This document shows, piece by piece, positions 23,233 through 34,717 of a stretch of DNA of 64,000 nt (the first letter of the stretch is position 1; the number at the start of each line of letters is the position of its first letter). The stretch is from the NCBI GenBank assembly GCA_033032865.1, contig JAWHQI010000074.1:8612501-8676500 (forward strand), written 5' to 3'. The stretch is from Dactylorhiza incarnata (taxonomy: Eukaryota; Streptophyta; Magnoliopsida; Asparagales; Orchidaceae). The translations under genes were made by a program, and so were the position numbers. The notes below the pieces were generated by a model. That model was given only the letters and a program-made list of their open reading frames with translations, did no database searches and had not been told where the DNA came from.

Positions 23233-25308
23233 CTGCAACTCAAATATATATTGTAGAAGGTTGTGTTATAAAGTGTTGTTGTACTTTAAATTGTACGGCA
23301 TTTAGTGAGAGATATACGTACCTGCACTATTTTCGCCAGCGGTAAGACAATCCTGTAAGCCGCTGTAAAGTTCAGCTCTAATATTTTTTTGGTTGTTTTT
23401 TATCCAGCGTAATTTCTGAGTTTCTACTTTAATGTAACTATCAACGACAAATTGCTGTAGTAAACGACAACCCTGTAACGGTAATGAAAGATGAGGTGCG
23501 CGATCCTGTAGTAAGATGAGTATGAGATAAAATATAGCTCGAATGGAAGCAGAGAACATGGGTACTGTTGAGAAATGTTTGTACGAACCTGCAGTAAATA
23601 TGAGTAATAGTCACAACAACTAACGCGGCGGTTATTCAGTCCTCTATACTCAGCAAACCAACCATATGTGCCATGTGGGAACAGTAGTGGATATTGAAGT
23701 GGATCGTAGAAGTCGCTGTATTCCTGAATAGTCATTAAAGCACCTTCTGTTGTCTCGATCATTATATTTCGTCCACTGGCCTCTACGGATTCATCACCAC
23801 TGACAATTATAGCAGCAACCTGTGATGCAGTTGGTAATGTGTACTGGTGCTGAGCAGCAGGGCGTTCCTTGATTAATAATCTGCAGTTGTTAATATCTGC
23901 TCGCTGAGATAATTGTCGAAACATTGATACGAGTGGGTTACAACGACGTAAGAGCGTCGTTAACTTTTCGAGCACAACACAATCTAGTTCTTTGTTTTCT
24001 TGCAAGCGGTAATCAAGCTCATGTTCTGTATCATATATATAGTTGTAAGTACCTAGGCCTTGTGTTTGGAGCAGGCAACAGAGATCCAATTCGGTGATAT
24101 ATTGTGCCGTGTGCTCGAAATGTGTAAATGGCATTTTGATCTGCTGCTAGTGACTCATCTAGCCTAACACCCATAGAAGTAAAGGAGAAAACATGATTAT
24201 ATGAACGAATGTATCGCCTGAAACTGCGGCTTTCTGCAGAGTCACTCATAAGCAAATTATGAAGATCAGTTGGAGCAGGTATAGCTGGGATAGCTACACT
24301 TCCGTTGTTGCAGCACATTGTTGACGTCTCACCATCAAATAATTTGGCATGGCAGTGAGAACAGAAATGAGGCGGCTGAAGTTCCAAGTACACAATTTGG
24401 AGTGGTGTGTTAGATACGCGAGCAATGTTATGGTTGCTGGCGCGACCAACTATCACAGGAACACCATCACCAGAGCTTGAATTTTCTGGGCTTTCGTGTT
24501 CGTTGGCATAAATTGTTGATGTATCTATAGTTGCTTGTGCTTGTACAGTGGCTGCTGTAGAAGGGTTGCATGCATGCGGAGTTGTGGGTGCGACGGTGAT
24601 GGAACGTGTTAGTAAAGTAATTGCAGCAGATGCAGATGACTGTCCAATTTCAAATGAACGCATCTGTTGGTAGTATGTTGATGATGGTATCGCTGTCGAT
24701 GCATATGTATGCACAGTACTGTTTTCTCCTGATGTTACTTTACGTACGAAGTAGATTTATCTTACCGGAATCAGTGATAGTATTTGAAAGCAGAAGGTAA
24801 TGCGTAGAAATGGAAGTATGTACATACCGTACGTCATATTTGAGTGTGTAAGTTCGTTGTTTGACGATTGTGTGGGAACAGCAGGCTGGCATGGAGGTGT
24901 AGCAATCTCGTTGTGTTGATTTAGTAGGTGTTGATTTTGCTGTAGCAAACGGTGACGACGTCTTTGATATGCAGCATGCCAAATATCTCGTTGATGGGCT
25001 TGTTGTGCCTCTGTCATATGAGATTGCCGGAATCTTTGGCGGCGACGGTTGTGAGCTCGTTGAGCATCAAGTTGTTCCTCTGTCAGTTGTGCCCTTCTTT
25101 CTCGTGCACGCTCACGATTATGAGATCTTCGAGCAGCAAGGCCTGCCTCTGCTGTACGTTCGTTTTGTCTGGATGTGGAAGAGTGATTATGTATAGATTG
25201 TGCTACCTGTGCTTCATCTGGCACAGACATACGTACTGTCTGCGTTCGAGCAGGAACATAAGGCTGCGAGGTGGCAGGCAACTGTTCTGTAGGGGGGCGC
25301 AGTTCCAT

Positions 25309-28300
25309 TTGGAGGAAAGTGATGCGAGAATCAAGGAATTTGATGGCGTCGAAGCGGTAGGGAGAAACTGGGAAGTAAGGAGAACATATTAAGCAGTGCT
25401 ACCCTACAGGGGTATATTATTTTAAGAGCGCAGTGCGGAGGAGGGCAGTAGTATGATAAAAATATTTATCGCTGGTATGCGAAGACACTGTAGAGCAGAG
25501 AGAACTGTGGGTGGTTGAAGCAGACAGTAAACATAAAACGTAATGGAAAACAAATTCATCAGAAATCATAAAAAACACATACATTCATCGAGCAACGAAG
25601 GTGCGAAGTGCGCGGGCTAAATCGTAAACAATAAGATGCTGAAAGTAAGTTGATGAAAGAAGATGAGTTATAAGGCAGGCACTGTGAGCAAAATGGTAAA
25701 GCAGGGGGAAGAAAATTATTCCTGCAGATACAAAAGCCTGATGGTTCGGCCTGATGTGCGAAGGAGAACAGAGTTTAGTGAAGGAGAACAGATTTTAGGC
25801 AAATATGGAAAAAATCGGATTTGGATGAAATCCCGGCAAGGTTTCTGAAGGGTGTGAGAACTGAAGCTGCGACGAATCTTCAAATGCAAGAACCCAATCA
25901 ATTTAAACCGATCTTATGTTTGCGAAGAACCTTCAGCCACGTCTTTAGAAAGCTGAACAACATTGATAAATAATCATAATCAAAATCAAAAAGGCTCGTT
26001 AGTCTGGTGTTGGATTTGGGTCCATTCACCTAATACCTACTATTGGAGGACAAAGCAACATGAAGTCAGGTTGGAGAATAGCCGAAGTAATCATTTGAAA
26101 AATATGTAAGCACAAAATGCACTTAAAATTGATTTCCGCTTAAATCTATTCAACTACGTCAGTTGTGACAACAGAACATAAAGTTTTATCCAGAGTTAAA
26201 GAACACATAAAAATTGGTTTTAGATTCATCTAAGAAATGAAAGTGAATACAGTATTCCTTCCATAAATCCCTAAGATGCTTCCACGTCGTGAATGAGCGT
26301 CGAATTTGCGTACAATTCTCAACACGCTCGCAAGCTTGATCATCAATTCCCTGGCTCAAAGGATCATCACCAGCCCGGCATGCCTCATTCTAATGGAAAT
26401 GCCATTCAGATTCAAATTTCTAAGATGATTTTGTATGAATAAAATTTCCAAATTGGTCAATAGACTTATGTTAAATGATTGCCAACTATGGTTTTTTGTT
26501 GTAATCTCATGCACATTATCAAGTTAGTCTTTGGAGTGTTGTCCCTAATGGGTGCATGGTCATAATCAATAGCAAAGGCCTACATTTACATTTACTAACA
26601 TGTAGGAGAGGCCTGTGATGAGACTTGACATATTTATAGAAAATGCAGTGTTTACATATTTATAGAAATTCTATCGGGAAAAGTCAATTGCAAGCACACA
26701 AAATGTGATGTTTGTCTAAACCTCAAAATGTAAAAAAAAAAAGGAGAGCATGAAGATGATACTTTGATAGCTGTAATTAACACATAGTGAAGCAAGTGGA
26801 AAACTTGGTTGTGCACAACATTCGAAAGCATACTAAATCAAACCATATAACAATGTAAAGTGTTTTCCATAATTAGAAAACTCTGGTAACATTTTATTTA
26901 CCAAAATTGCTTTAGTTTCATACCTTGGAGAAGTGATTAAGTTCAGCTCCAAAGCCTGGTTGGTTAGAGACCTACGAAAGAGACAGGTGGTAGAAAAAAG
27001 AGGTTAGGTGGAAGAATCTGAAATGGAGGGGCATTTTGAAACTCACCGGAGAAGATGGGATAATTGCACCGAAGGTGAACAGTTGACGTTCTATAGATGC
27101 AAGGAAATTGCAACCATGCATAAAGAGTAGATCAGATGAACCTAAGACGATTGATTAAAATAATTGAAAGAAAATAAGCAATGGAGACGCGAATAAAACA
27201 TTTTGGTGCTTTGAAAGTAATTCAATAGTTGAGCATCAGTCCCCCCCCCCCCCCCCACCCCAGCTAATGCAATCAAACATCTATCCTAAAGTAGCCAAGC
27301 TCACGCAGATGAAGAAATAATTAATTTTTGAGGTATATTAAGATCAAATAATTAGTCAAAAGTAAGCATTTTCAGTGGCAGTAAAATGTATATGAAGTAT
27401 AGAATATTCTTCACTGATTAATACACAAATGTTGAAGCCTATGCTCTGATAATATTCTGTTCACATACAACCATTAGAACATCTATGAAGAACTCTATTT
27501 CAACATAATACTTTTGTATTCCAAATATAGTTGAAGACATGTCGCAATAAAGTAGCATAACATTCGTGCAACCTAAGAGCAAGCAGAGAAGTTGAACAAA
27601 ATATGTAGAGGAGGATATTTTGTAATACCATATGGAAAATCTAAATATATCATATCTACATACATTATTGCAACCTAACAATAAGAAAAAAAAATTTTGA
27701 TGAAAGTACGTAGAGTCTGGCTTGTGGGTCAAGAGAAGAAGGAATTCGACAATGCGTAGAGTGAGGAAAAGTTGAAGTTGGAAGCTAGAATTGAAAAGAG
27801 AAGAGTGATGAAGAAGTACAGTGAGGTATGGTAGTGTTACCGAAATGCCCAATTGAAGAAGTTCTATTCCAAATATAGTTGAAGACATGTCGCAGTAAAA
27901 AAAAAGTACAGATCACCCAAAACTAAGAGGAAGAAGATGTCCCAATTCGACAGAGTTTTCAACAGCAGCGAAGCAGGAACGGAGAGCAAGCACCATAGCA
28001 GGAACTGATGTCGAGCAGGCGAGCGGGAATGGCGAGCAAGAAGAGCATGCGAGATGGTCGGCCAACCTAGGAATCGAAGAAGCGGCGGGTTGGCGATTTG
28101 GGGATTAGCTGAGGTGCGAAATCTGAAATAAGCGGCGGGTTGGCGAAGAAGCGGCAGATTGGCGGGTGAAAGAAGCGGCGGATATGGAGAAACAGCGGTA
28201 TGGGGAAACAGAGGTGGAGATACGCAAGGAGATGGAGAAAGAACCGTTAACGAAATCAGAAATAAAAACAAAAACGAAAGAACTATGTCGAAGGAGGTGC

Positions 28301-28731
28301 GCACCTGGAGCGGATGGGAGGACGCGAGAATCGACAGCCGGAGGAAGAGGAGCGGCAAAGAACCGAGGGCATTGAGAAATGGCAGATGGCCGCGACAGAT
28401 TAATCGAGAGTGCAAAGGTCGTCGCCGCTGAAGATGAGTCGGCGACAGCGAAACAAATGTCGTGGCGGCGGAAAAACACGCGGCGACGCGAGACGCAGAG
28501 GCCGACGACGCCGCTCTCTGCCGATGCCAGCACGCACGACGCCGCTCTCTGCTGCTGCCAGCACGCCGAGCCATGACGGAGCGGGATAGGGAAGAAGCAG
28601 CGGCGGAAGAGCGAATGGGGAGAGCTGCCCGGTGACCGAGGACCTGGGACTGAAAAACGCGAATGAATTTTGTCGTCGCTGCGAATGAGTTTTGTCCCAT
28701 CCTAACTCGAAAGAACCTTATATAATATAGA
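25309..28731 (-). other. Helitron 5' region, no clear gene
   Basis: Leader side of the element. AT-rich at 25400-27900 with a C-homopolymer-rich tract at 27241-27262. A 35-bp string (TTCCAAATATAGTTGAAGACATG..) occurs at 27519 and again at 27868, a direct duplication about 350 bp apart. 28000-28640 is GC-rich and Arg/Ser/Pro-biased in several frames, typical of a 5' UTR or captured promoter/exon. I see no convincing protein domain. Confidence 0.5.
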
Positions 28732-29117
28732 TAACTACTATGTACAAGTTGTTTTTTGTGCAACATTCAAGTGTCAAATATAGCCTCATTCTTTTACTCC
28801 AATGACTTAACATATTTTATGAAAAAATGAAAATTCATAAAATATAACCGCTATTTGTGTAATTATACAATATCCTAATAATAAAAATAACGATGAAAAT
28901 TAATAAAATCCATAAACTTTTTAGTAGAGTTCCTACACCTACTATAGTATGTATGTAATCATTATGCCCCCAAAAATTAATTTTGAAATATAATGACTTA
29001 CTTTAAAATGATTTTTTTTAAAATATAAATATTTTTGAAAAAAATAATAATAAAATATTGATGTATATTTTTTACGGTCATTTTGAGTACTCATATATAT
29101 AAGTTGTGGAAAAAATT

Positions 29118-29328
29118 TTGGTGAGTATCTCTCACCTAATAATAGGTGAGAGGGAGCTCATCTAAGCCGTTGATCAGAGATCATACGGTTGTATTTTCCT
29201 GTATTTTCCTAAATACTTCTGTATTTATAAATAATCAATAATGTCAGTATTTTATATACCGTCCGATCTAAGATCATACGACTGTATTTCTCCCCCACCT
29301 ATTATTAGGTGAGAATTGCGCACCTAAG
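29118..29328. mobile_element. MITE with internal palindromes
   Basis: The ends TTGGTGAGTATCTCTCACC.. and ..GGTGAGAATTGCGCACCTAA are inverted copies over about 38 bp. Each end contains its own palindrome, CACCTA-ATAA-TAGGTG. No coding capacity. Superfamily not assigned because a target duplication is not clear. Confidence 0.6.
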
Positions 29329-29339
29329 TTTCTTTCTAA

Positions 29340-29461
29340 GTTGTGAGGGAAGCCCGCCGACGCCGGTCGGGTACTGTCGTATGCAGGCACAACCCACTCG
29401 AATGCGGGAGCACCCGCTAAGAGTCAACGAGCACGGATGAAGCCCGTGCAGAGCTGCTCGT
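29340..29461 (+). mobile_element. Remnant of a Helitron-like 3' end
   Basis: GCACGG-ATGAAG-CCCGTGC (about 29433-29451) followed by AGAGCTGCTCGT nearly equals the 3' end of the large Helitron (hairpin then GGAGCTGCTAGT), in the opposite orientation. CTCG in place of CTAG suggests decay. No matching 5' end was found. Confidence 0.55.
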
Positions 29462-29494
29462 CTATATATATATAAGTATGCTCTGGTACGTTTA

Positions 29495-29913
29495 GGGTGG
29501 TGTTAAAGGCAAACCAGAATTGGCTATTGGCAAACCAATTTCAATGAGTTATTACTCGCCTTTTGAAAATACGATTTTTACATGCATTTTTAGGAAAAGT
29601 GTACAATACAATAATTGTAGATCTCGTCGAGATCTACAACTTTCGTGTTGAACACTTTTCCTGAAAATGCATGTACAAGACGTATTTTCAAAAACTTCGC
29701 TTTTGTTACGATCAGGGCGACAACACGCCTTGTGCGTGCATTTTTAGGAAAAGTGTTCAACACGAAAGTTGTAGATCTCGACGAGATCTACAATTTTCGT
29801 GTTGAACATTTTTCCTAAAAATGCATGTACAACGCGTATTTTCAAAAGGCGCGTAATAACTCATAGAAATTGGTTTGCCAATAGCCAATTCTGATTTGCC
29901 TTTAACACCACCC
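29495..29913. mobile_element. Foldback element, 419 bp, nested double palindrome, TSD GTTTA
   Basis: The ends GGGTGGTGTTAAAGG and CCTTTAACACCACCC are perfectly complementary, and complementarity continues with few mismatches over nearly 200 bp per arm. Each arm also contains its own palindrome centred on GTAGATCTCG-[AT]-CGAGATCTAC type sequence (near 29623 and 29782). GTTTA flanks both sides (29490-29494, 29914-29918). No coding capacity. A 5-bp duplication does not fit the usual plant TIR superfamilies. Confidence 0.8.
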
Positions 29914-29939
29914 GTTTAGGAGGGAGAAATGCCTTTTTT

Positions 29940-30025
29940 TTAATGTAATAGAGTTGTCGTTTAATGAGACATTTGACATCCGTCTTTCATAAATGATTCG
30001 CCGGTATCTTTTATTATAAATTAAA
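29940..30025 (-). repeat. Dispersed repeat copy 2
   Basis: Matches about 70 bp of 15240-15310 (GAGACATTTGACATCCGTCTTTCATAAATGATTC versus GAGACATTTGAAATCCTTCTTTCATATATGATTC). Family unknown. Confidence 0.5.
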
Positions 30026-30074
30026 TATGTAGGATGCACGTTTAAGAAGGGGAATTGTTTTTTATTTTGAGTAT

Positions 30075-30630
30075 GGTTGAGCATATTATTCGAAACTCGA
30101 AAATCGCTCGAATATTGAGTCGAATTGGAAACGGTTACAATTGATTCGACTCAATTTGAGTCGATTCAGTTTGACTCGAATCTGATTTCGAGTCGATTTC
30201 GAGCCAGCCCTGAATCGCTCGAAATCAGATTTGAATCAACTCGAATTGATTAAAAATATTATGTATTTATTAATATATTATTATTTTAAAATTAAAAATA
30301 CTAAATTTTAAATCTAAATAAAAATATTGAAGACTTTAAGTGTTTCATTTGCTATATTTAGATGTTTTCTAATTTAATTTCGAGTCAACTATGAATAAAA
30401 AGAAAAATTACTCAATTTCGAGCCAGTTTGATTCGATTTTGAGTCAGCTCAATTCGATTTCGAGTCAGCTCGATTCGATTTCGAGCCAGCTCGGAATCGA
30501 GACATTTTGAGTCGAGCCGACTCGACTCAAACTCGATTTCGATTTCGAGCCGAGTTTGACTCGAAAATTTTGATTTCGAGCCGAGCCAAAATCGCTCGAA
30601 CTCGACTCGATATCAGCCCTAATTTTGAGT
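30075..30630. repeat. TCGA-rich degenerate repeat region
   Basis: Dense ATTTCGAGTCGA / GACTCGA words on both strands around an AT-rich core (30250-30400), ending ATCAGCCCTAA at about 30622. The flanking strings are inverted relative to each other (TCGAAACTCGAAAATCGCTCGAA on the left, CGAAAATTTTGATTTCGAGCCGAG on the right), consistent with a decayed hAT-like MITE. Function unknown. Confidence 0.5.
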
Positions 30631-30904
30631 GTTGTTACGTGTAAATTTATTTTTGCTAGGTGCAAATCGTTAAAAAAACCCAATTTCATATTAGATTAAA
30701 TCCCCTAAACCTTAAAATAACCTAAGTGCAACTCAGCTTCGGCGTTGGCGAACCGTGCTTCCATTTTCGCCGGCAACCCGTGCTTTCATTACCGCCGGCA
30801 ATGTATCCCCAGCCGCCTGCGAATGTCTCCCCAACAGCCGGAGAATGCCTCTTCTACTCTCGGTGAACCTTCCTCTACGACATCCTCTCCATCGAGGTAA
30901 AACC

Positions 30905-32117
30905 TGTTAGAAATTTTATTTATAAACATTCATTTCATAAATGTTTATTGGAGCCTTGTATGGTGTTTGGAGTTTGGCTCCTCATTATAGATGAAAAGCT
31001 CCAAAACCAAATTAGAGGGAATCCAAATATTTGGAGGGAAACCTTTCATGAATGAAAGGATGAACCTTTAGTCACATCTTGCTTATTAGCTCTCTAGCTA
31101 AAGAGTTTATATATGTTTTCACACATTCTTATTTGTTCAAAAGAACATAAGGAGAAACTATTAACCACGCGCACGTGCACGCACCGCACCGGACCGGATC
31201 CGGATTTCGGATTTGGGATTTGGGATTTGGGATTTGGGATTTGGGATTTGGGGAATAATTGAATTGAATTGTATTTTTTGTTCAAAATTGTTTCAGAATT
31301 TTACTCGGAGTTGCGTCGATTAGAATTCAGAGCTGCGTCGAATAGATTTCGACGTAGCGTCGTCAAGCTGCTGAAGTTGGCATGGCGTCGAAGGGAATTC
31401 GACGCATGCGTCGATAGAACTCGACGCTTGCGTCGATAAGGCTTGCGTCGATAGGTCCTGCGTCGATAGAACTCGACGTAGCGTCGATATGATGTCGACG
31501 CACGTCGATTTGCTTTCACGCGTTCCGCCGTTTTACGCGTTTTCTTAACAGCTCTTTTTACGCGTGTTTCTCGCCATTATTTACGTTGAAAATATTCAAC
31601 GTTTCTCTTCCCGATTATATGTCTTCCAATTATAACCGTCAATATTTATTATGATTTTAATATTGCCGTTTTGAGATCCTTTTCCTTTACAGCGAGATAC
31701 TGCCTTCGTTCTATATATACTCGTTCTTCTCAGAAAGAGAAATACTCTCTGATTCGCTCCTCTTCTCTCTCTATATTGACGATCTTCTACGTGCTTTCTT
31801 TTCTTTACATTTGCTTCATCAAGTGGTTGTTCGGGTGCTCTGTGCTTCTTCGGTGTCCGCGCACATCGAAGTTTCGGGATCTAGCCGGGTGTTGTACCTT
31901 GGAGGAGTGAGCATCGGTTGAAAGCGCTGCCAGAGGGTGGTGCAACTTCTTTAGGGCAGTGATCACACGCCTTACCCAGGCTCGATTCTAAACTATATAT
32001 TTTCTCTCATTTATTTCTCATCCCCTCCATGCAATTTTATTATTATTGATGTTCATATATATATATATATATAGATCTGCTGTTTTCTGCAAAGTTTTTA
32101 AAACCAAAATTTACAGT
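30905..32117 (+). repeat. LTR of another Copia element, cut by family A
   Basis: TGTTAGAAAT start, a TATA-like TATATATAC near 31714, then transcript-like sequence and an AT-repeat tail. At 31305-31510 it carries the CGTCGA inverted-repeat words also seen in family A. It stops where the A LTR begins (TGTTGGGG at 32118), and its remaining 3' end was not recovered after the array, because the far side of the array is deleted. Solo LTR or 5' LTR cannot be distinguished. Confidence 0.6.
31203..31252. repeat. (GGGATTT)n short tandem repeat
   Basis: About six to seven copies of a 7-bp unit GGGATTT in the U3 of the LTR at 30905. It is not a rotation of the plant telomere unit TTTAGGG. Confidence 0.9.
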
Positions 32118-33436
32118 TGTTGGGGAAATGATTTCTCTTAACCCCTAGAAATAAGTTGAATATGAATTCTAAGAAAGAAAAACAAGGTTAAGTAAATATG
32201 CGTCGAATACTATTCGACGCAACATCGAAATGAACTCGACGTTTCCTTCAGATTGAGTCGAAGTAACTTTAGGAAGATTTCGACGTATGTGTTGTCGACG
32301 CTACTCTGATTTCTAGTCGACGCATATGGAGAAGTCGACGCACCTTAGTCGACGCACCTTCCTTATTCTCCTCTCGACGTCCAGCCAAGAAGAACTCGAC
32401 GTTCACGTCGAGTGGTAATCGACGCACGTCGATTTATATGACAGATTTAAATATGCGCCAGATCTCTTTCCTTCTTTCAGTAGATCTGATTTGTATGGAA
32501 TAAATGTCAATATTTTATAGCCGTTCTGAATCATCCTTTCCTTATATCTGATTCTTGGCTAATTTGATTAAACTTATTTGGACATTATTTGAAATCAAAA
32601 TTAGTTCTTTCCTTCTACAGAAATAAATATTATGGAAACATTTTCATCTTTCTATTTTTCTGACTGCTAATTGATTATCCTCCTATAGTATTATTTTGAA
32701 TTAACAGAGCTATAAATAAAGAGGAGGTCGGCAGAAAAAGAAGAACACGTGATTCACCATTTTACATTTGAAAAAGAGGAAGAACTCCCAAGTATAGAGA
32801 GAAAATTGAGAAATTATTCTGCAGCAATATTCAAGCACTTCTTCTTCTCCTGCTTCTGAAGTCATTCTGCTGCAAGTTCTGATAGCTCTCACAAAGAGAG
32901 AAAAGCTACAAATCTTCTTCTCTCTATAGAAGAAGGATTTAATTCACTTCTTGTGCTTCCAATCTTCTTGCTAGGAAGAAGATTCAATCTTGTTCTTATT
33001 TCTTTCTTCATTCTTATTCTTACTTAAATATTGTAAAAGAGTTTTTAGAATCTCTCTTCAAAAAATTCAGTGTACTGGTTCTAAGAGTCTCCTTGTCAAA
33101 AGACTCAGGGTGGTTCTAAGAGTCTCCTTGTCAAAAGACTCAGGGTGGTTCTAAGAGTCTCCTTATCAAAAGACTCAGTGCAAGATAGTGAATTCCTACC
33201 AAGGGGGTAGAAGAGTGGACTACCCAAAGTTTGGGGAACCACTATATTTTCTTGTGTTGTGCTGTGATTTCTTTTCTTGCATTTACTTTCTTTACTTGTT
33301 TAATTCTTGTTGGTGTGTGGGAAGCTATAATCTGTGATCATACACATATATATATTAACTTTGCACAAAATATTTTTTAATCTCTATTCACCCCCCCCCT
33401 CTAGAGAATTCTAGTGAGGTAAACTGTGCACTTTCA
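32118..33436 (+). repeat. LTR1 of family A (1319 bp)
   Basis: TGTTGGGG start, CTTTCA end. The TATA box is TATAAATA at 32711. U3 (32200-32455) is packed with GCGTCGA and TCGACGC/TCGACGT words. Three tandem copies of a 32-33-bp unit (GGTTCTAAGAGTCTCCTTGT..) lie at 33078-33180, and a C-run precedes TCTAGAGAATTC near the end. About ten substitutions separate it from the first 878 bases of LTR2 (count by eye). Confidence 0.88.
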
Positions 33437-33438
33437 AT

Positions 33439-33450
33439 TGGTATCAGAGG
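33439..33450 (+). other. Primer binding site of A1
   Basis: TGGTATCAGAGG, complementary to initiator tRNA-Met apart from the last base, two bases after the LTR. Confidence 0.85.
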
Positions 33451-33538
33451 GAGGTTGATCTAAAAAGGTTAACTCCTTGATCAAAAAGATCCTACCTCTT
33501 ATTTATATATATATACTTGTCTAACAATCAATTTTCAC

Positions 33539-34717
33539 AGGGCACAAATCAAAGATTATGCTTCCACCAGACCACCAATGTGCAATCTTGAAAAGTTTGC
33601 AGTTTGGAAAACAAGAATCAGAATTTATATGAACTCCATTGATGCTGACTTGTTTAATATTTCTGTGACAGGTCCCTCAAAGCCCTATAGAAAGGATGCA
33701 AGTGGCAATGTCACACAAACACTTGTTCCAAGATCTGAGTGGACAGAAGATGAGAAGAAGGCTAGAACATATGATCTAAAGGCCATGAACATACTTGTCC
33801 CAACTCTCTCAGATGACATCTTTCAAAGGGTTGTTGACTGTGAATCATCCAAAGAAATTTGGGATGCTCTTACAAAGATGGTGGAAGGAAGTGCTGATGA
33901 AAAGAAAGATAAGAAGGCCCTATTGATCTCCCAATATGAGAACTTCCAAAAGAAGAATGAAGAGAGTATCTCTGAGATGTATGACATATTCAGTCTAATC
34001 ATCAACCAATTGAAAAACTTGGATAGAGAGATCTCCCTCATTGAGATTAATGACAAATTGCTAATGAACCTCCCCAGTTCATGGGACTCAAGAATATGGG
34101 CAATAAGAGACACAAGAGGACAAAAGGAAATCTCTACAGATGCTCTCTTAGGAAAACTCAAATCCTATGAGCAAATACTAAAAACTAGAGAAGAGAAGAA
34201 AAGAAGAGAAAACACTCCAATCTCCTCAAAAGACAGGAACATAGCTTTAAAGGCAACAGAAGAAAGGACTCCTGTCAGTGAAGAAGAACTATTCAGTTTC
34301 CTAGCCAGAAGATTTAAGAAATGGGTCAAAACAGATGGATCAAAAAGTAGGGAGTCAAAACCAAGGTATGACAAAACTCTCACTAAAGAAATTATTTGCT
34401 ATTCTTGCAGGAAACCTGGACATATTGCCCCAGAATGTCCAGAGAATGCTGAAACAAACAAAGATCTGAAAAGAAAGGATCTCAAGAAAAAGGGGAAGAA
34501 GAAAGAAAGAGGCTTTATTGCAGAAGCCTGGAGTGAAACAGACTCTGAGGACAGTTCATCCTCTGAGAGTGACAATGAAGAATCTAGGCAAGAAGACCTA
34601 TGCTTGATGGCCTTTGAAGGCCCCAAGAATGATGATGGTGCTAAATCTTGGAGTGAGCAGGATCAGAAGAAAGCATATCTTCTGAAGATGAAAAAGAAAA
34701 TAGCCTTATTCTCATAG
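33539..34717 (+). pseudogene. Family A gag, part 1 (A1 copy), start codon lost
   Basis: Capsid-like UBN2 domain (EKFAVWKTRIRIYMNSID, SKEIWDALTKMVEG, QYENFQKKNEESISEMYD, LNLPSSWDS-type region) followed by a basic zinc knuckle CYSCRKPGHIAPEC (about 34398-34440) and an acidic Ser/Glu stretch. The start codon, ATG in A2 at 51482, is AGG here (33539-33541). The frame ends at TAG 34715-34717 in both A copies. Downstream reading continues in another frame, so gag is split identically in A1 and A2. Confidence 0.85.

Larger units (their letters stand above)
20070..25308 (-). pseudogene. Helitron Rep-Pif1 helicase gene, four exons, two frame breaks
   Basis: Rolling-circle transposase-helicase. The exon model is 25308-24828 (ATG; Arg/Gln-rich, with tandem RAHNRRRQRF-type segments), 24728-23589 (zinc region CSHCHAKLFDGE and CCNNG, FRRYIRSYNHVFSFTS, DPLQYPLLFPHG), 23505-23322, and 23232-20070 (Rep catalytic part and helicase). 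Every junction is GT-AG and the phases match across all three introns. Breaks: loss of two bases in a TA run near 24040 (LQLYI stops early) and a frameshift near 22190 between the Rep and helicase portions. Only two lesions in about 1.5 thousand codons suggests recent activity. Confidence 0.88.
15731..28731 (-). mobile_element. Autonomous-type Helitron, 13.0 kb, both ends present
   Basis: On the minus strand the 5' end reads A|TCTATATTATATAAGG at 28731 and the 3' end is a GC hairpin followed by GGAGCTGCTAG|T at 15731. Thus 5'-TC, CTAG-3' and insertion between A and T, all Helitron rules, with no target duplication. It carries a Rep-Pif1 helicase gene (25308-20070) and an RRM gene (19599-19108) in the same orientation. 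Two frame breaks in Rep-helicase suggest this copy no longer moves by itself. It lies upstream of the terpene synthase in the same transcriptional direction. Confidence 0.9.

Noticed and set aside
27864..28766. 300-codon minus-strand ORF
   Set aside because: Ser/Arg/Pro-rich in a GC-rich tract, runs across the Helitron 5' end at 28731, no domain and no conserved start.
31203..31252. Interstitial telomere repeat
   Set aside because: The unit is GGGATTT, not a rotation of TTTAGGG.
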